Below, one piece after another: positions 44,895-52,536 of a stretch of DNA of 64,000 bases (the first letter of the stretch is position 1; each line of letters opens with the position of its first letter). A program made the translations under genes and the position numbers. This stretch comes from Novosphingobium sp. 18050 (GTDB taxonomy: Bacteria; Pseudomonadota; Alphaproteobacteria; Sphingomonadales; Sphingomonadaceae): NCBI RefSeq assembly GCF_902706195.1, contig NZ_CACSJO010000018.1, positions 56,412-120,411 of the forward strand, written 5' to 3'. The notes below the pieces were generated by a model. It was given only the letters and a program-made list of their open reading frames with translations. It was not told the DNA's origin and ran no database searches.

Positions 44895-45784
44895 GGGCGG
44901 ACCCTGGAAGCGGTCGATGGGAAGTCCAGCCCCCGGCGCACCTGCGCCAGCCGGGACAGTGCACGCGGGATGCTTGGGCCCCCGCACCACAGCAGTGAAC
45001 GGTCGAGCGGAGCACGGGCCATGCCCTTGACCTGCGCGAGGGCGGGATGGCGCAGCATTCGATCCTCTTCGGCGGCGGGCGAGCCCACGGTGAAGATCAC
45101 GCGCGGCGGATCGGCCAGCACGCGTTCGAGCGGCAAAAAGTCCGCCTGACCGAGCCCCCGCGCGGCAGCGGCATTGGCAAAGCCGGAGCGGTGCATCAAG
45201 TCGACGATCAGCGTTTTCTCTCCCGCAACGATGCCGCCCGATTCCCACAGCAGCGCCGGGACCGGCTGCGTACCGGCAGGCGGCGCGGCGTTGGCAAGCG
45301 CGGTTTCGATGCGGTCGACCAGCGCTTCGCCCTCCAATCGGTTGCCGGCCAGCGCCGCAAGGCTGCGCACTTGCGCCAGCGACCCTGCGACATCGGATGG
45401 GATCGGCTCCTGCACCACCTTCATCCCCATGTCGCGCAGGGCCTGCACCGTCGTGGGCGCCATGAAGCTGCTGCCCACCACGACGTCGGGAGCCAGAGCC
45501 GCAATCTCTTCGACGGTGCCCGAAATGTCACCGAACCGGGCCGCTTCCGCGATGTCCATCGAGGTCGCGGAAGGATCGTGGCTGTAATGCGAGATCGCCA
45601 GCAGCTGCCCCGGCGCCGCGACTTGCGCCAGCACCGCATCGGTGCAGGGGTTGAGCGAGACGATCCGGGGGTGCACCACATCGGCGATCGGAGCATCATT
45701 TTCGCAGCCCGAAAGCGCGAGTAGCGACAGCAGAGCCAGCAGGCACGATGCCCGACTGCCCCGCGTTGCATCATCCCCGCGCAA
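44891..45784 (-). CDS. btuF: Periplasmic binding lipoprotein, BtuF-like
   Basis: A periplasmic binding protein of the cobalamin/iron type: IVSLNPCTDAVLAQVA, then APDVVVGSSFMAPTTVQAL and a C-terminal lobe with LLWCGGPSIPRAL. It delivers B12 to BtuC. The start is uncertain. TTG 45784 gives a compact lipoprotein signal (basic n-region, LLALLSLLALSGC lipobox). The frame extends up to GTG 45886, which overlaps the btuB stop (GTGA), but that adds about 34 residues and crosses a 10-bp hairpin (45822-45851), so I prefer 45784. Without that start choice the gene would be 331 residues. Confidence 0.8.
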   Translation of the reverse strand: MRGDDATRGSRASCLLALLSLLALSGCENDAPIADVVHPRIVSLNPCTDAVLAQVAAPGQLLAISHYSHDPSATSMDIAEAARFGDISGTVEEIAALAPDVVVGSSFMAPTTVQALRDMGMKVVQEPIPSDVAGSLAQVRSLAALAGNRLEGEALVDRIETALANAAPPAGTQPVPALLWESGGIVAGEKTLIVDLMHRSGFANAAAARGLGQADFLPLERVLADPPRVIFTVGSPAAEEDRMLRHPALAQVKGMARAPLDRSLLWCGGPSIPRALSRLAQVRRGLDFPSTASRVRP

Positions 45785-45821
45785 TCGGGAACGATGGCGT
45801 GTTTGAACATTGCGCAGGAAC

Positions 45822-45851
45822 CGCAGCCCCTCCCTTGCGGAAGGGGCTGCG
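45822..45851 (-). terminator. Hairpin between btuB and btuF
   Basis: CGCAGCCCCT and AGGGGCTGCG form a perfect 10-bp stem with a 10-nt loop, 31 bp after the btuB stop. No T-run follows on the minus strand, so it may attenuate the downstream btuF-btuC-btuD genes or stabilise btuB mRNA. Confidence 0.5.
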
Positions 45852-45882
45852 CCGGTCGGCAAAATCGCGACCGGGCGCGTCG

Positions 45883-47700
45883 TCACATCTTCACGCGGAC
45901 GCCGGCGTAGGCCGAGCGGCCCGGCGTGCCGTAAGTGCGTACGACTTCGTAATGTTCATCAAACAGGTTCTCGATCCGGGCGTAGACCTCGACGTTCTGT
46001 ATTACCGTGAAGGCACCGCGCAGGCCGACAACGACATTGCCGGCCACGTACTGGCTGTTGGCGGCATCATCATAGCGGCCGCCGCCCACGCGCAGGTCTG
46101 CCCCCAGCTTCAGGCCCAGCTCCCACGCCTTGTCGAGGCTGGCGTAGAAGTTGGTCTTCGGACGGCGGGCCAGCCGTGCGCCGGTCAGCTCGTTGGTGGC
46201 ATCGAGATAAGTAGCCGCAAGATTGATGTCGAAGCCTTCCCAGTTGGCCACCTGCATCCCCAGCTCCACGCCCTTCGCCCGCGCGCGGCCCACATTGTAG
46301 TAGTTGTACTGGGTAAGGTCGTAGTCGATCAGGTTCTTCGTCTTGCGGTCGAAATAGGTCAGTGTGAAGCGGCCCGTACCGGCGGCGAAAGGCTGTTCGA
46401 TCCCGGCATCCCAGCTCTTGGAAGTCTCTGCGTCGAGCGCGCGGAAACCGGCATTGGAATAAAGCTGATAGAGGGAGGGTGCCTTGAAACCCTCGCCGTA
46501 GCTGGAGCGCAGGATCGGCGCTTCGTCGCCCGAACCGAGCACCCAGGCGCCGTTCACGGCAAAGGTGGTCTTGTGGCCGAAGTCCTCGTGATCGTCGTAG
46601 CGCAGGCCGCCGTTCAGCGTCAGGCCCGCAAGCGGGCGCAGTGTCAGGTTGCCGTAATAGCTGTCGATCGAGGTATCATCGTTCGAGCCGTAGTTGTCCG
46701 AGAACTTCTGCTTCTCGGTCTCGGCGCCAAGCTGCAGGCTGGCCATCTCGACCGGCGCGAACACCACCTGGCCCTCGAAGCGCTCGGTGCGCCCCTTGGT
46801 CTGGTAGGGGCCGAACACGGCGTCGTCGGAAATGCGCGTGGTATCGTTGATCCCATAGCCCACGCGGGCAGAAAGGCGGTCGTCTAGGCCGGAGTAGCGA
46901 AGGTTCGCATAGCCCAGGGTATCGCGCTTGTAGCCCACGTTAAGCGCGTCGGCGCCGGTGTTGTCATAGTCGTAATTGGCCTTGGTGTAGAAACCGCCGG
47001 CATCGACCGAGAGACCCTGTGCCAGTTCGACTGCGGCGCGGGCATTGGCGCTCTTGCTTTCGAAGCCGTCCTTCTCGGTGGCACCCCGATCCTCGTTGAA
47101 GGCCGAGAACCCGTCACCCTTCATCCAGTTGCCGCCCAGCGTCAGGCCGACGGGGCCGACGAGACCCGCTGCCGACGCGCTCACCTGCTTGCGGTCACGC
47201 CAGCCATATTCCGCTTGGGCGCGCGCAGTCCACTGGTCCGTCGGACGGGCAGTGATGAAGTTGATGACGCCGCCGACGGCGCGGCTGCCCCACAATACGC
47301 CCGACGATCCACGTACGACCTCGACGCGGTCGAACTGGCCGATGGTGAGCGCACCGAAGTCGAAGCCGCCGCCGACGTCGCCTGGATCGTTGATGCGTAC
47401 GCCGTCGATCAGGACAAGGCTCTGCGCGTTTTCGGCGCCGCGGATGAACACGCTGGAAGGCTGGCCGAAGCCGCCCGACTGAACGGTCGACACACCGGGG
47501 ATGCGGGCCAGAACTTCGGTCGCCGTGGTCGCCTGGGTGCGCTCGATCTCGGCGCGGGTGACGACGGTGACGGACTGGCCAATTTGCGTGATCGGCGTGG
47601 GCTGGCGGGTCGCGGTGACGACGATCCCGTCCGACGCGTCCTGCGCCAACGCAGGTGTGCTGATGGCAAGCGCAGAACCGATCAGAAACAGATACTTCAT
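45883..47700 (-). CDS. btuB: TonB-dependent vitamin B12 receptor
   Basis: A 605-residue outer-membrane receptor of BtuB size. Signal peptide (ALAISTPALA-Q), TonB-box-like GIVVTATRQPTP, plug domain with VFIRGAENAQSLVLIDGVRINDP and VEVVRGSSGVLWGSRAVGGVINF, then a beta-barrel with a C-terminal VRVKM. It is placed directly behind a cobalamin riboswitch and before BtuF, BtuC and BtuD homologues, which supports B12 as substrate. B12 levels would regulate it through that RNA. Confidence 0.92.
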   Translation of the reverse strand: MKYLFLIGSALAISTPALAQDASDGIVVTATRQPTPITQIGQSVTVVTRAEIERTQATTATEVLARIPGVSTVQSGGFGQPSSVFIRGAENAQSLVLIDGVRINDPGDVGGGFDFGALTIGQFDRVEVVRGSSGVLWGSRAVGGVINFITARPTDQWTARAQAEYGWRDRKQVSASAAGLVGPVGLTLGGNWMKGDGFSAFNEDRGATEKDGFESKSANARAAVELAQGLSVDAGGFYTKANYDYDNTGADALNVGYKRDTLGYANLRYSGLDDRLSARVGYGINDTTRISDDAVFGPYQTKGRTERFEGQVVFAPVEMASLQLGAETEKQKFSDNYGSNDDTSIDSYYGNLTLRPLAGLTLNGGLRYDDHEDFGHKTTFAVNGAWVLGSGDEAPILRSSYGEGFKAPSLYQLYSNAGFRALDAETSKSWDAGIEQPFAAGTGRFTLTYFDRKTKNLIDYDLTQYNYYNVGRARAKGVELGMQVANWEGFDINLAATYLDATNELTGARLARRPKTNFYASLDKAWELGLKLGADLRVGGGRYDDAANSQYVAGNVVVGLRGAFTVIQNVEVYARIENLFDEHYEVVRTYGTPGRSAYAGVRVKM

Positions 47701-47824
47701 TGTTTTTCCTCCGAACCTTGAACGTAATCGCCGTTCTTGGCGGAGGCCCTCGCGCGCCCTTCCTCATGGCGCGCGGGTGCTCGCTGCATGCCGGTGCTCC
47801 CCGCCCGGCTGCGGAACGACCGTC

Positions 47825-47998
47825 TCGGGCAGGTCTCCTGGCTCCCGGATCATCGCCCGTCCCCGCCTTCCCAGCGCGTCCTCTCAAGGAACTGCAGCCA
47901 GTGGCGCGTGTGGAGACAGGCTCTCCGGTCACAGTTGCGGGGGCAGCGCCGGCAGTTTCGGCCGACTTCCCTCTTAGGCCCGTATGTGCGGGCACCCA
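47825..47998 (-). ncRNA. Cobalamin riboswitch
   Basis: On the minus strand the leader of btuB carries the conserved elements in order: GGTGCCCGCACATACGGGCC, then AAGAGGGAAGTCGG, the GCCCCCGCAACTGTGA core, the CACTGG segment, TGGGAAGGCGGGG, and the B12 box GAGCCAGGAGACCTGCC. These fit the cobalamin riboswitch consensus closely. It ends about 125 nt before the btuB start, leaving room for an expression platform. Confidence 0.95.
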
Positions 47999-48194
47999 TG
48001 ACGTACCCGCGCCGATAAGGCCGCGCCGCGCCCTTGGCAAGCACGCGTCTTCGCGATGAATTCTTAAGTTCTTCGGCGTAAAGATACAGGCTGTACCGCA
48101 ACGGGACGGCGACAAATGTCAGGATGCGCCAACCGGAATTGTCGGTAAGGCCGGGTGCTGCAGAATTGCGCCTCCTTCTGGATTTAGGACTCGA
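47999..48194. other. Divergent spacer btuB riboswitch / sleB
   Basis: About 195 bp between the riboswitch and the SleB-type gene, transcribed in opposite directions. It should contain the btuB promoter on the minus strand and the sleB promoter on the plus strand, but I see no clear consensus or gene. Confidence 0.4.
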
Positions 48195-49394
48195 GTGCTT
48201 CCACCCCTTGCCCTTTCCGCATCCGACGCTGCTCCGGCGGCCCTGAGCGGATTCGGGGCCGAGGAAGCGTTTGAACGCCCGCGTGATTTTTCCGGCCGCT
48301 ACCCAAGGCGCGCCCGCGGCATGGGCCGACACCCGATCAAGCTGCGACGGCGCTGGACGCTGGGCGTCACCGCGCTCGCCGCCGTCGCCCTGCCCGCCTT
48401 CGCCGAACCCAATGCGCTCGGCGCCGGATGGAACCGCTTTTCCATCGCCGATGCCGGGACGCAGGAAACTTCCATTTCGCCCATGCCCTTCGAGCAATCG
48501 GGCACAAGCTTTCCCGGTTCGGCGTTCTATTACCTCGCCCCCGAAACCGCTCCGTTGCGCATCGGCGAAGGCATCCGCTCGGACGCCGACGATGCCGTTT
48601 CCGGCCCGACCCTCGGCGCCGGGCCAACCGCGCGGGCGCTCCGAATCGACAACTCCGGCGTAGACCGCAGTCGCGCGCTTCAGTGCCTGACCGCCGCGAT
48701 CTACTATGAAGCTGCAAGCGAGCCGGACGCCGGGCAGCGCGCCGTAGCGCAAGTCGTGCTCAACCGGGTCGCCCATCCAGCCTACCCAAAGACTGTCTGC
48801 GGCGTCGTCTACGAAGGCTCGGAGCGACCAACCGGCTGCCAGTTTTCATTCACCTGCGACGGCGCCCTCGCCCGCCGCCCGCAGCCCATGTTCTGGGACC
48901 GCGCCGAAAACGTCGCGCGTCAGGCGCTGTCGGGGTACGTCTATGCTCCGGTCGGCCTCGCGACGCATTATCATACGGTTCAGGTCAGCCCCTACTGGGC
49001 GCCCAGCCTGAACTACCTCGGCACCATCGGCGCCCACCGCTTCTACAGCATGCGCGGCGCCGCCGGAGCGCCCGCCACTTTCCGCTACGCCTATTTCGGC
49101 GGCGAGCCGATGGCCGCACCGCACCGCCGCGACGACAGTTCCAGCGCTGCTGCCGCCGCCGCCGCGCTCGACCCGCTGGCGGTGCAGCGTGCCTTCGGCC
49201 TGACCGCCGAACCCGTCGCATCGAGGGAAGTCCCTGCCCTGCAGGCTCCATCCACCGCGGCCCCCAGCTATTCCTCGCAAGTCGAGGAACGCGGCGGCGA
49301 CGCCCTCTACCGCGCGCAGAATTTGCCCGCTTCGCAGGGTATCAAGGCGGAGTACGCCAACTCCGGCCGCTGGATCGCCAACCCCGGCAACTAA
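48195..49394 (+). CDS. SleB-type cell wall hydrolase
   Basis: An exported cell wall hydrolase of the SleB (Hydrolase_2) family. The domain covers residues about 160-280, with CLTAAIYYEAASEPDAGQRAVAQVVLNRV (catalytic Glu in YYEA), CGVVYEGSERPTGCQFSFTCDG and THYHTVQVSPYW. A basic run and hydrophobic segment (RRRWTLGVTALAAVALPAFA) form a signal region. GTG 48195 gives 399 residues; ATG 48321 (MGRHPIKLRRRW) would put the signal peptide at the N-terminus and is an equally good start. An Ala/Ser-rich, probably disordered tail follows the domain. Confidence 0.85.
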   Translation: MLPPLALSASDAAPAALSGFGAEEAFERPRDFSGRYPRRARGMGRHPIKLRRRWTLGVTALAAVALPAFAEPNALGAGWNRFSIADAGTQETSISPMPFEQSGTSFPGSAFYYLAPETAPLRIGEGIRSDADDAVSGPTLGAGPTARALRIDNSGVDRSRALQCLTAAIYYEAASEPDAGQRAVAQVVLNRVAHPAYPKTVCGVVYEGSERPTGCQFSFTCDGALARRPQPMFWDRAENVARQALSGYVYAPVGLATHYHTVQVSPYWAPSLNYLGTIGAHRFYSMRGAAGAPATFRYAYFGGEPMAAPHRRDDSSSAAAAAAALDPLAVQRAFGLTAEPVASREVPALQAPSTAAPSYSSQVEERGGDALYRAQNLPASQGIKAEYANSGRWIANPGN

Positions 49395-49402
49395 ATTCTC
49401 GA

Positions 49403-49436
49403 TTTGCAGGCCAATTGATAATCAATCGATTGCAAA
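49403..49436. promoter_or_regulatory. Nested palindrome downstream of sleB
   Basis: ATTGAT-A-ATCAAT (49414-49426) lies inside a TTTGCA/TGCAAA pair (49403-49408, 49431-49436). The AT-rich symmetry suggests a protein-binding site or terminator before the next gene. Confidence 0.3.
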
Positions 49437-49439
49437 GGG

Positions 49440-49467
49440 TTGCCCAAGGGAATGTCCCTAAGGGCAA
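49440..49467 (+). terminator. Hairpin after sleB
   Basis: TTGCCC pairs with GGGCAA around an inner GGGA-ATG-TCCC hairpin, 46 bp after the sleB stop. It could terminate sleB transcription. Confidence 0.4.
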
Positions 49468-49567
49468 TGGTCAAGGTTTCGGAAACCAAGTCCTCTCATG
49501 ATGGATTAGCGCCTCATCGGATAGAACGGGCGCAAGCAACGACCACAAGACAAGAGGCCTACAGTAC

Positions 49568-49930
49568 ATGACCATCCGTTTTGCCGCCGCCTGGGGCGGG
49601 ACTACTCCGGCCATTGCGCGGTCCCTCTGCCTGAGCGCCCCCCTCGGCGCGGTCAACGACAACACCCGCCGCAGCGGCCCGCCGCTACGCACCGTATCCA
49701 GCGACATGGCGAGTGCTGTCGACGCAAACCTGGCGGAGAGCGAAGCCGCACTAGCCGCCGCGCTGATGCATTTCGCCCGTCACGGCCTCTCTGCCGCCAC
49801 TCGCGCCCGAACCGAAGCGGAAACGGCCCATGCGTCGGGCAACGTGAAGGCCAGCGCGCACTGGCTAGAGATCTGCCGCCAACTCGATCGCCGTATGGCC
49901 GCCGCCGCGACGCGCCGCCTGCAAGCCTGA
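49568..49930 (+). CDS. Small hypothetical protein
   Basis: A 120-residue protein with no recognised family. The N-terminus is mildly hydrophobic; a predicted helical region with Ala-rich heptads (AESEAALAAALMHFARHGL and SAHWLEICRQLDRRMAAAA) covers the C-terminal two thirds. No signal peptide, Cys cluster or membrane segment. An AAGAGG site precedes the ATG by 10 bp. Its neighbours do not suggest a role. Confidence 0.6.
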   Translation: MTIRFAAAWGGTTPAIARSLCLSAPLGAVNDNTRRSGPPLRTVSSDMASAVDANLAESEAALAAALMHFARHGLSAATRARTEAETAHASGNVKASAHWLEICRQLDRRMAAAATRRLQA

Positions 49931-50362
49931 GGCGTCGGGGAAGAAGCGGGGTTCCCGCCTCCGCGGCGATCTCGCTGATTTTTCTGACCCCGCCACCGGC
50001 CACGAGCGACCATCTGGACCGGGCCTTCGACGAGTCGCGGCCAAGGGGGCTTGCCGCGCCCTCCGCGATGACGGACACCTTGCCGGCCAAACGTCAAAAT
50101 GAACGGGGCATCTCTGCGCATGATTGCCGGAAAGTGTCTGAAGTGGCTGTTTCCCGCCATTTAAGCTTGCTATTGCAATTGCGAACTATTATCAAATAAA
50201 AGTGCGACGATCCACTGAGGAAGGCCGTTTGGCGGTTGCAATGTGCTACACAGGGGCGTAGTGCGCGGCTTGCAAACCCGGCGCCTGCCTTCTGCGGGAT
50301 TGAATGCAGGCCGCTTTTGAAGTCCGTCAAAATCCCGCCATTGGGAAGGACACGCACGGATC
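49931..50362. other. Intergenic region upstream of mdh
   Basis: 432 bp without a credible gene; antisense frames here lack ribosome-binding sites and similarity. An AT-rich stretch at about 50160-50205 is the likely promoter region of the TCA operon, but no clear -35/-10 pair with standard spacing was found. GGAAGG about 12 bp before the mdh ATG is a plausible ribosome-binding site. Confidence 0.45.
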
Positions 50363-51325
50363 ATGGCTCGTAAGAAGATTGCCCTTATCGGCGCAGGCAA
50401 CATTGGCGGCACGCTCGCCCACCTCGCCGCGCAGAAGGAACTGGGCGACATCGTCCTGTTTGATATTGCCGAGGGCATTCCCCAGGGCAAGGCGCTCGAC
50501 CTGTCGCAGTGCGGCCCGGTCGAAGGCTTTGACGCCTCCATCACCGGTACCAACGACTACGCCGACATTGCCGGCGCGGACGTCGTCATCGTCACCGCAG
50601 GCGTGCCCCGCAAGGCCGGCATGAGCCGCGACGATCTGCTGCAGATCAACCTCAAGGTCATGAAGGCCGTGGGCGAAGGCCTGAAGCAGTACGCACCCGA
50701 CGCGTTCGTGATCTGCATCACCAACCCGCTCGACGCGATGGTCTGGGCGCTCCGCGAATTCTCGGGCCTGCCCGCGAACAAGGTCGTCGGCATGGCCGGC
50801 GTTCTCGACTCGGCACGTTTCTCGACCTTCCTCGCTTGGGAATTCGGCGTTTCGATCCGCGACGTGAACACCTTCGTGCTCGGCGGCCACGGCGACACCA
50901 TGGTGCCTGTCGTACAGTACTCGACCGTCAACGGTATCCCCGTTCCGGATCTCATCAAGATGGGTCTCACCACCCAGGAGAAGATCGACGCGATCGTCCA
51001 GCGCACCCGTTCGGGCGGCGGCGAGATCGTCGGCCTGCTCAAGACCGGCTCGGCTTTCTACGCTCCGGCAGCTTCGGCAATCTCGATGGCCGAAGCCTAC
51101 CTGAACGACCAGAAGCGCATCCTGCCCGTCGCCGCCTATGTCGACGGTCAGTACGGCGTTGACGGCCTCTATGTCGGCGTACCGGCAATGATCGGTGCCG
51201 ACGGCATCGAGAAGGTCATCGAGATCGAACTGGACGAAGAAGCCAAGGGCAACTTCCAGGTCTCGGTCGACGCGGTCAAGGAACTGCTGGTGGCCTGCAA
51301 GGCCATCGACGGCAGCCTCGCCTAA
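50363..51325 (+). CDS. mdh: Malate dehydrogenase
   Basis: A 320-residue LDH-like malate dehydrogenase of the alphaproteobacterial type. NAD motif GAGNIGGTLA at residues 10-19, coenzyme Asp in VLFDIAEG, substrate arginines in VPRKAGMSRDDLL (Arg83 and Arg89 region), ITNPLDAMVW, DSARF with the catalytic Asp, and the catalytic His in GGHGDTMVP. It oxidises malate to oxaloacetate. First gene of the TCA operon. Confidence 0.96.
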   Translation: MARKKIALIGAGNIGGTLAHLAAQKELGDIVLFDIAEGIPQGKALDLSQCGPVEGFDASITGTNDYADIAGADVVIVTAGVPRKAGMSRDDLLQINLKVMKAVGEGLKQYAPDAFVICITNPLDAMVWALREFSGLPANKVVGMAGVLDSARFSTFLAWEFGVSIRDVNTFVLGGHGDTMVPVVQYSTVNGIPVPDLIKMGLTTQEKIDAIVQRTRSGGGEIVGLLKTGSAFYAPAASAISMAEAYLNDQKRILPVAAYVDGQYGVDGLYVGVPAMIGADGIEKVIEIELDEEAKGNFQVSVDAVKELLVACKAIDGSLA

Positions 51326-51336
51326 GATCACACCGG

Positions 51337-51379
51337 CCCGCGCGGTTCGGCCCTGTCACAGTGGCCAGTATCGCGCGGG
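51337..51379 (+). promoter_or_regulatory. Hairpin in the mdh-sucD spacer
   Basis: CCCGCGCG and CGCGCGGG (8 bp each) enclose an inner GGCC/GGCC pair, 12 bp after the mdh stop. It may attenuate or process the transcript between mdh and sucD. Confidence 0.45.
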
Positions 51380-51393
51380 TTGAATAGTTTCTT

Positions 51394-51425
51394 GGAAGGG
51401 TCGCCGGTTCTGCCGGCAGCCTTCC
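51394..51425 (+). promoter_or_regulatory. Leader hairpin before sucD
   Basis: GGAAGG and CCTTCC, with inner GCCGG/CCGGC pairing, end 23 bp before the sucD ATG. This is the second hairpin in the 123-bp mdh-sucD spacer. Confidence 0.45.
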
Positions 51426-51448
51426 ACGATCAGGAACAGGGAAAACCG

Positions 51449-52339
51449 ATGTCGATCCTTATTGACAAGAATACCAAGGTCATCACGCAGGGCATGACCG
51501 GCGCGACCGGCACCTTCCACACCGAGCAGGCGCTGGCCTACGGCACGCAGATGGTCGGCGGCGTCACCCCCGGCAAGGGCGGCACGACTCACATCGGTCT
51601 GCCCAACTTCAACACCGTCGCCGAAGCCAAGGCTTCGACCGGTGCGACCGCATCGTGCATCTACGTTCCGCCGCCGTTCGCAGCCGACTCGATCCTCGAG
51701 GCGATCGACGCCGAGATGGAACTGATCGTCTGCATCACCGAAGGCATCCCCGTTCTCGACATGGTTCGCGTCAAGCGCGCCCTTTCGGGTTCGAAGTCGC
51801 GCCTCATCGGCCCGAACTGCCCCGGCGTTCTGACCCCCGGCGAGTGCAAGATCGGCATCATGCCCGGTTCGATCTTCTCCAAGGGTTCGGTCGGCGTTGT
51901 CTCGCGTTCAGGCACGCTCACCTATGAGGCGGTCTTCCAGACCACCAATGCAGGCCTGGGCCAGACCACCGCAGTCGGCATCGGCGGCGACCCGGTCAAC
52001 GGCACCAACTTCATCGACGTCCTGGAGCTTTTCCTGGCCGACGAAGCTACCCAGTCGATCATCATGATCGGCGAAATCGGCGGCAGCGCCGAAGAAGAAG
52101 CGGCGCAGTTCCTCAAGGACGAAGCCAAGCGCGGTCGCAAGAAGCCCATGGCGGGCTTCATCGCGGGTCGTACGGCGCCTCCGGGCCGCCGCATGGGCCA
52201 CGCCGGCGCTATCGTCTCGGGCGGCCAGGGCGGCGCTGAAGACAAGATCGCAGCCATGGAAGAGGCAGGCATCAAGGTGTCGTCCTCTCCCTCGCTGCTC
52301 GGCGAAACCCTTGTGGAAGTCCTCAAGGAACTCGCCTGA
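51449..52339 (+). CDS. sucD: Succinate-CoA ligase (ADP-forming) subunit alpha
   Basis: A 296-residue alpha subunit. Family elements: SILIDKNTKVITQGMTG, the CoA-binding GGVTPGKGGT loop, IGPNCPGVLTPGECKIGIMPG, IGGDPVNGTNF and the phosphohistidine loop GHAGAIVSGG. It forms the CoA- and phosphohistidine-carrying half of succinyl-CoA synthetase. ATG 51449 is the family start; an upstream in-frame TTG crosses a hairpin. The beta-subunit gene sucC, which usually stands directly before sucD, is not present between mdh and sucD. Confidence 0.96.
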   Translation: MSILIDKNTKVITQGMTGATGTFHTEQALAYGTQMVGGVTPGKGGTTHIGLPNFNTVAEAKASTGATASCIYVPPPFAADSILEAIDAEMELIVCITEGIPVLDMVRVKRALSGSKSRLIGPNCPGVLTPGECKIGIMPGSIFSKGSVGVVSRSGTLTYEAVFQTTNAGLGQTTAVGIGGDPVNGTNFIDVLELFLADEATQSIIMIGEIGGSAEEEAAQFLKDEAKRGRKKPMAGFIAGRTAPPGRRMGHAGAIVSGGQGGAEDKIAAMEEAGIKVSSSPSLLGETLVEVLKELA

Positions 52340-52347
52340 CCTGATAC

Positions 52348-52394
52348 CACTCGTGCGGCGCGGAATTCTTCGGAACCGCAGCGCCGCACGAGTG
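52348..52394 (+). promoter_or_regulatory. Perfect 14-bp hairpin after sucD
   Basis: CACTCGTGCGGCGC and GCGCCGCACGAGTG are perfect complements separated by 19 nt, 8 bp after the sucD stop. With no T-run it is more likely an mRNA stability or processing element than a strong terminator. Confidence 0.6.
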
Positions 52395-52494
52395 ATTACC
52401 ATGACGCGCCGGGGCATTTCGGTCCCTCGCGCCACTACCGAGCGGCATTTCGGCCCTCCTCCCCAGGACCGTGAGCGCCGCGAACACACAGACA

Positions 52495-52519
52495 ACGCCG
52501 GGACACCTGTGTCCGGCGT
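52495..52519 (+). promoter_or_regulatory. Leader hairpin before sucA
   Basis: ACGCCGGGACAC pairs with GTGTCCGGCGT (one bulged G) and ends 17 bp before the sucA ATG, next to its AGGTGA ribosome-binding site. It could modulate initiation. Confidence 0.45.
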
Positions 52520-52536
52520 GGCGATAGGTGATTCCT

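Noticed and set aside
50160..50205. Sigma-70 promoter upstream of mdh
   Set aside because: The stretch is AT-rich, but no -35/-10 pair with 16-18 bp spacing was found, so no promoter is called.
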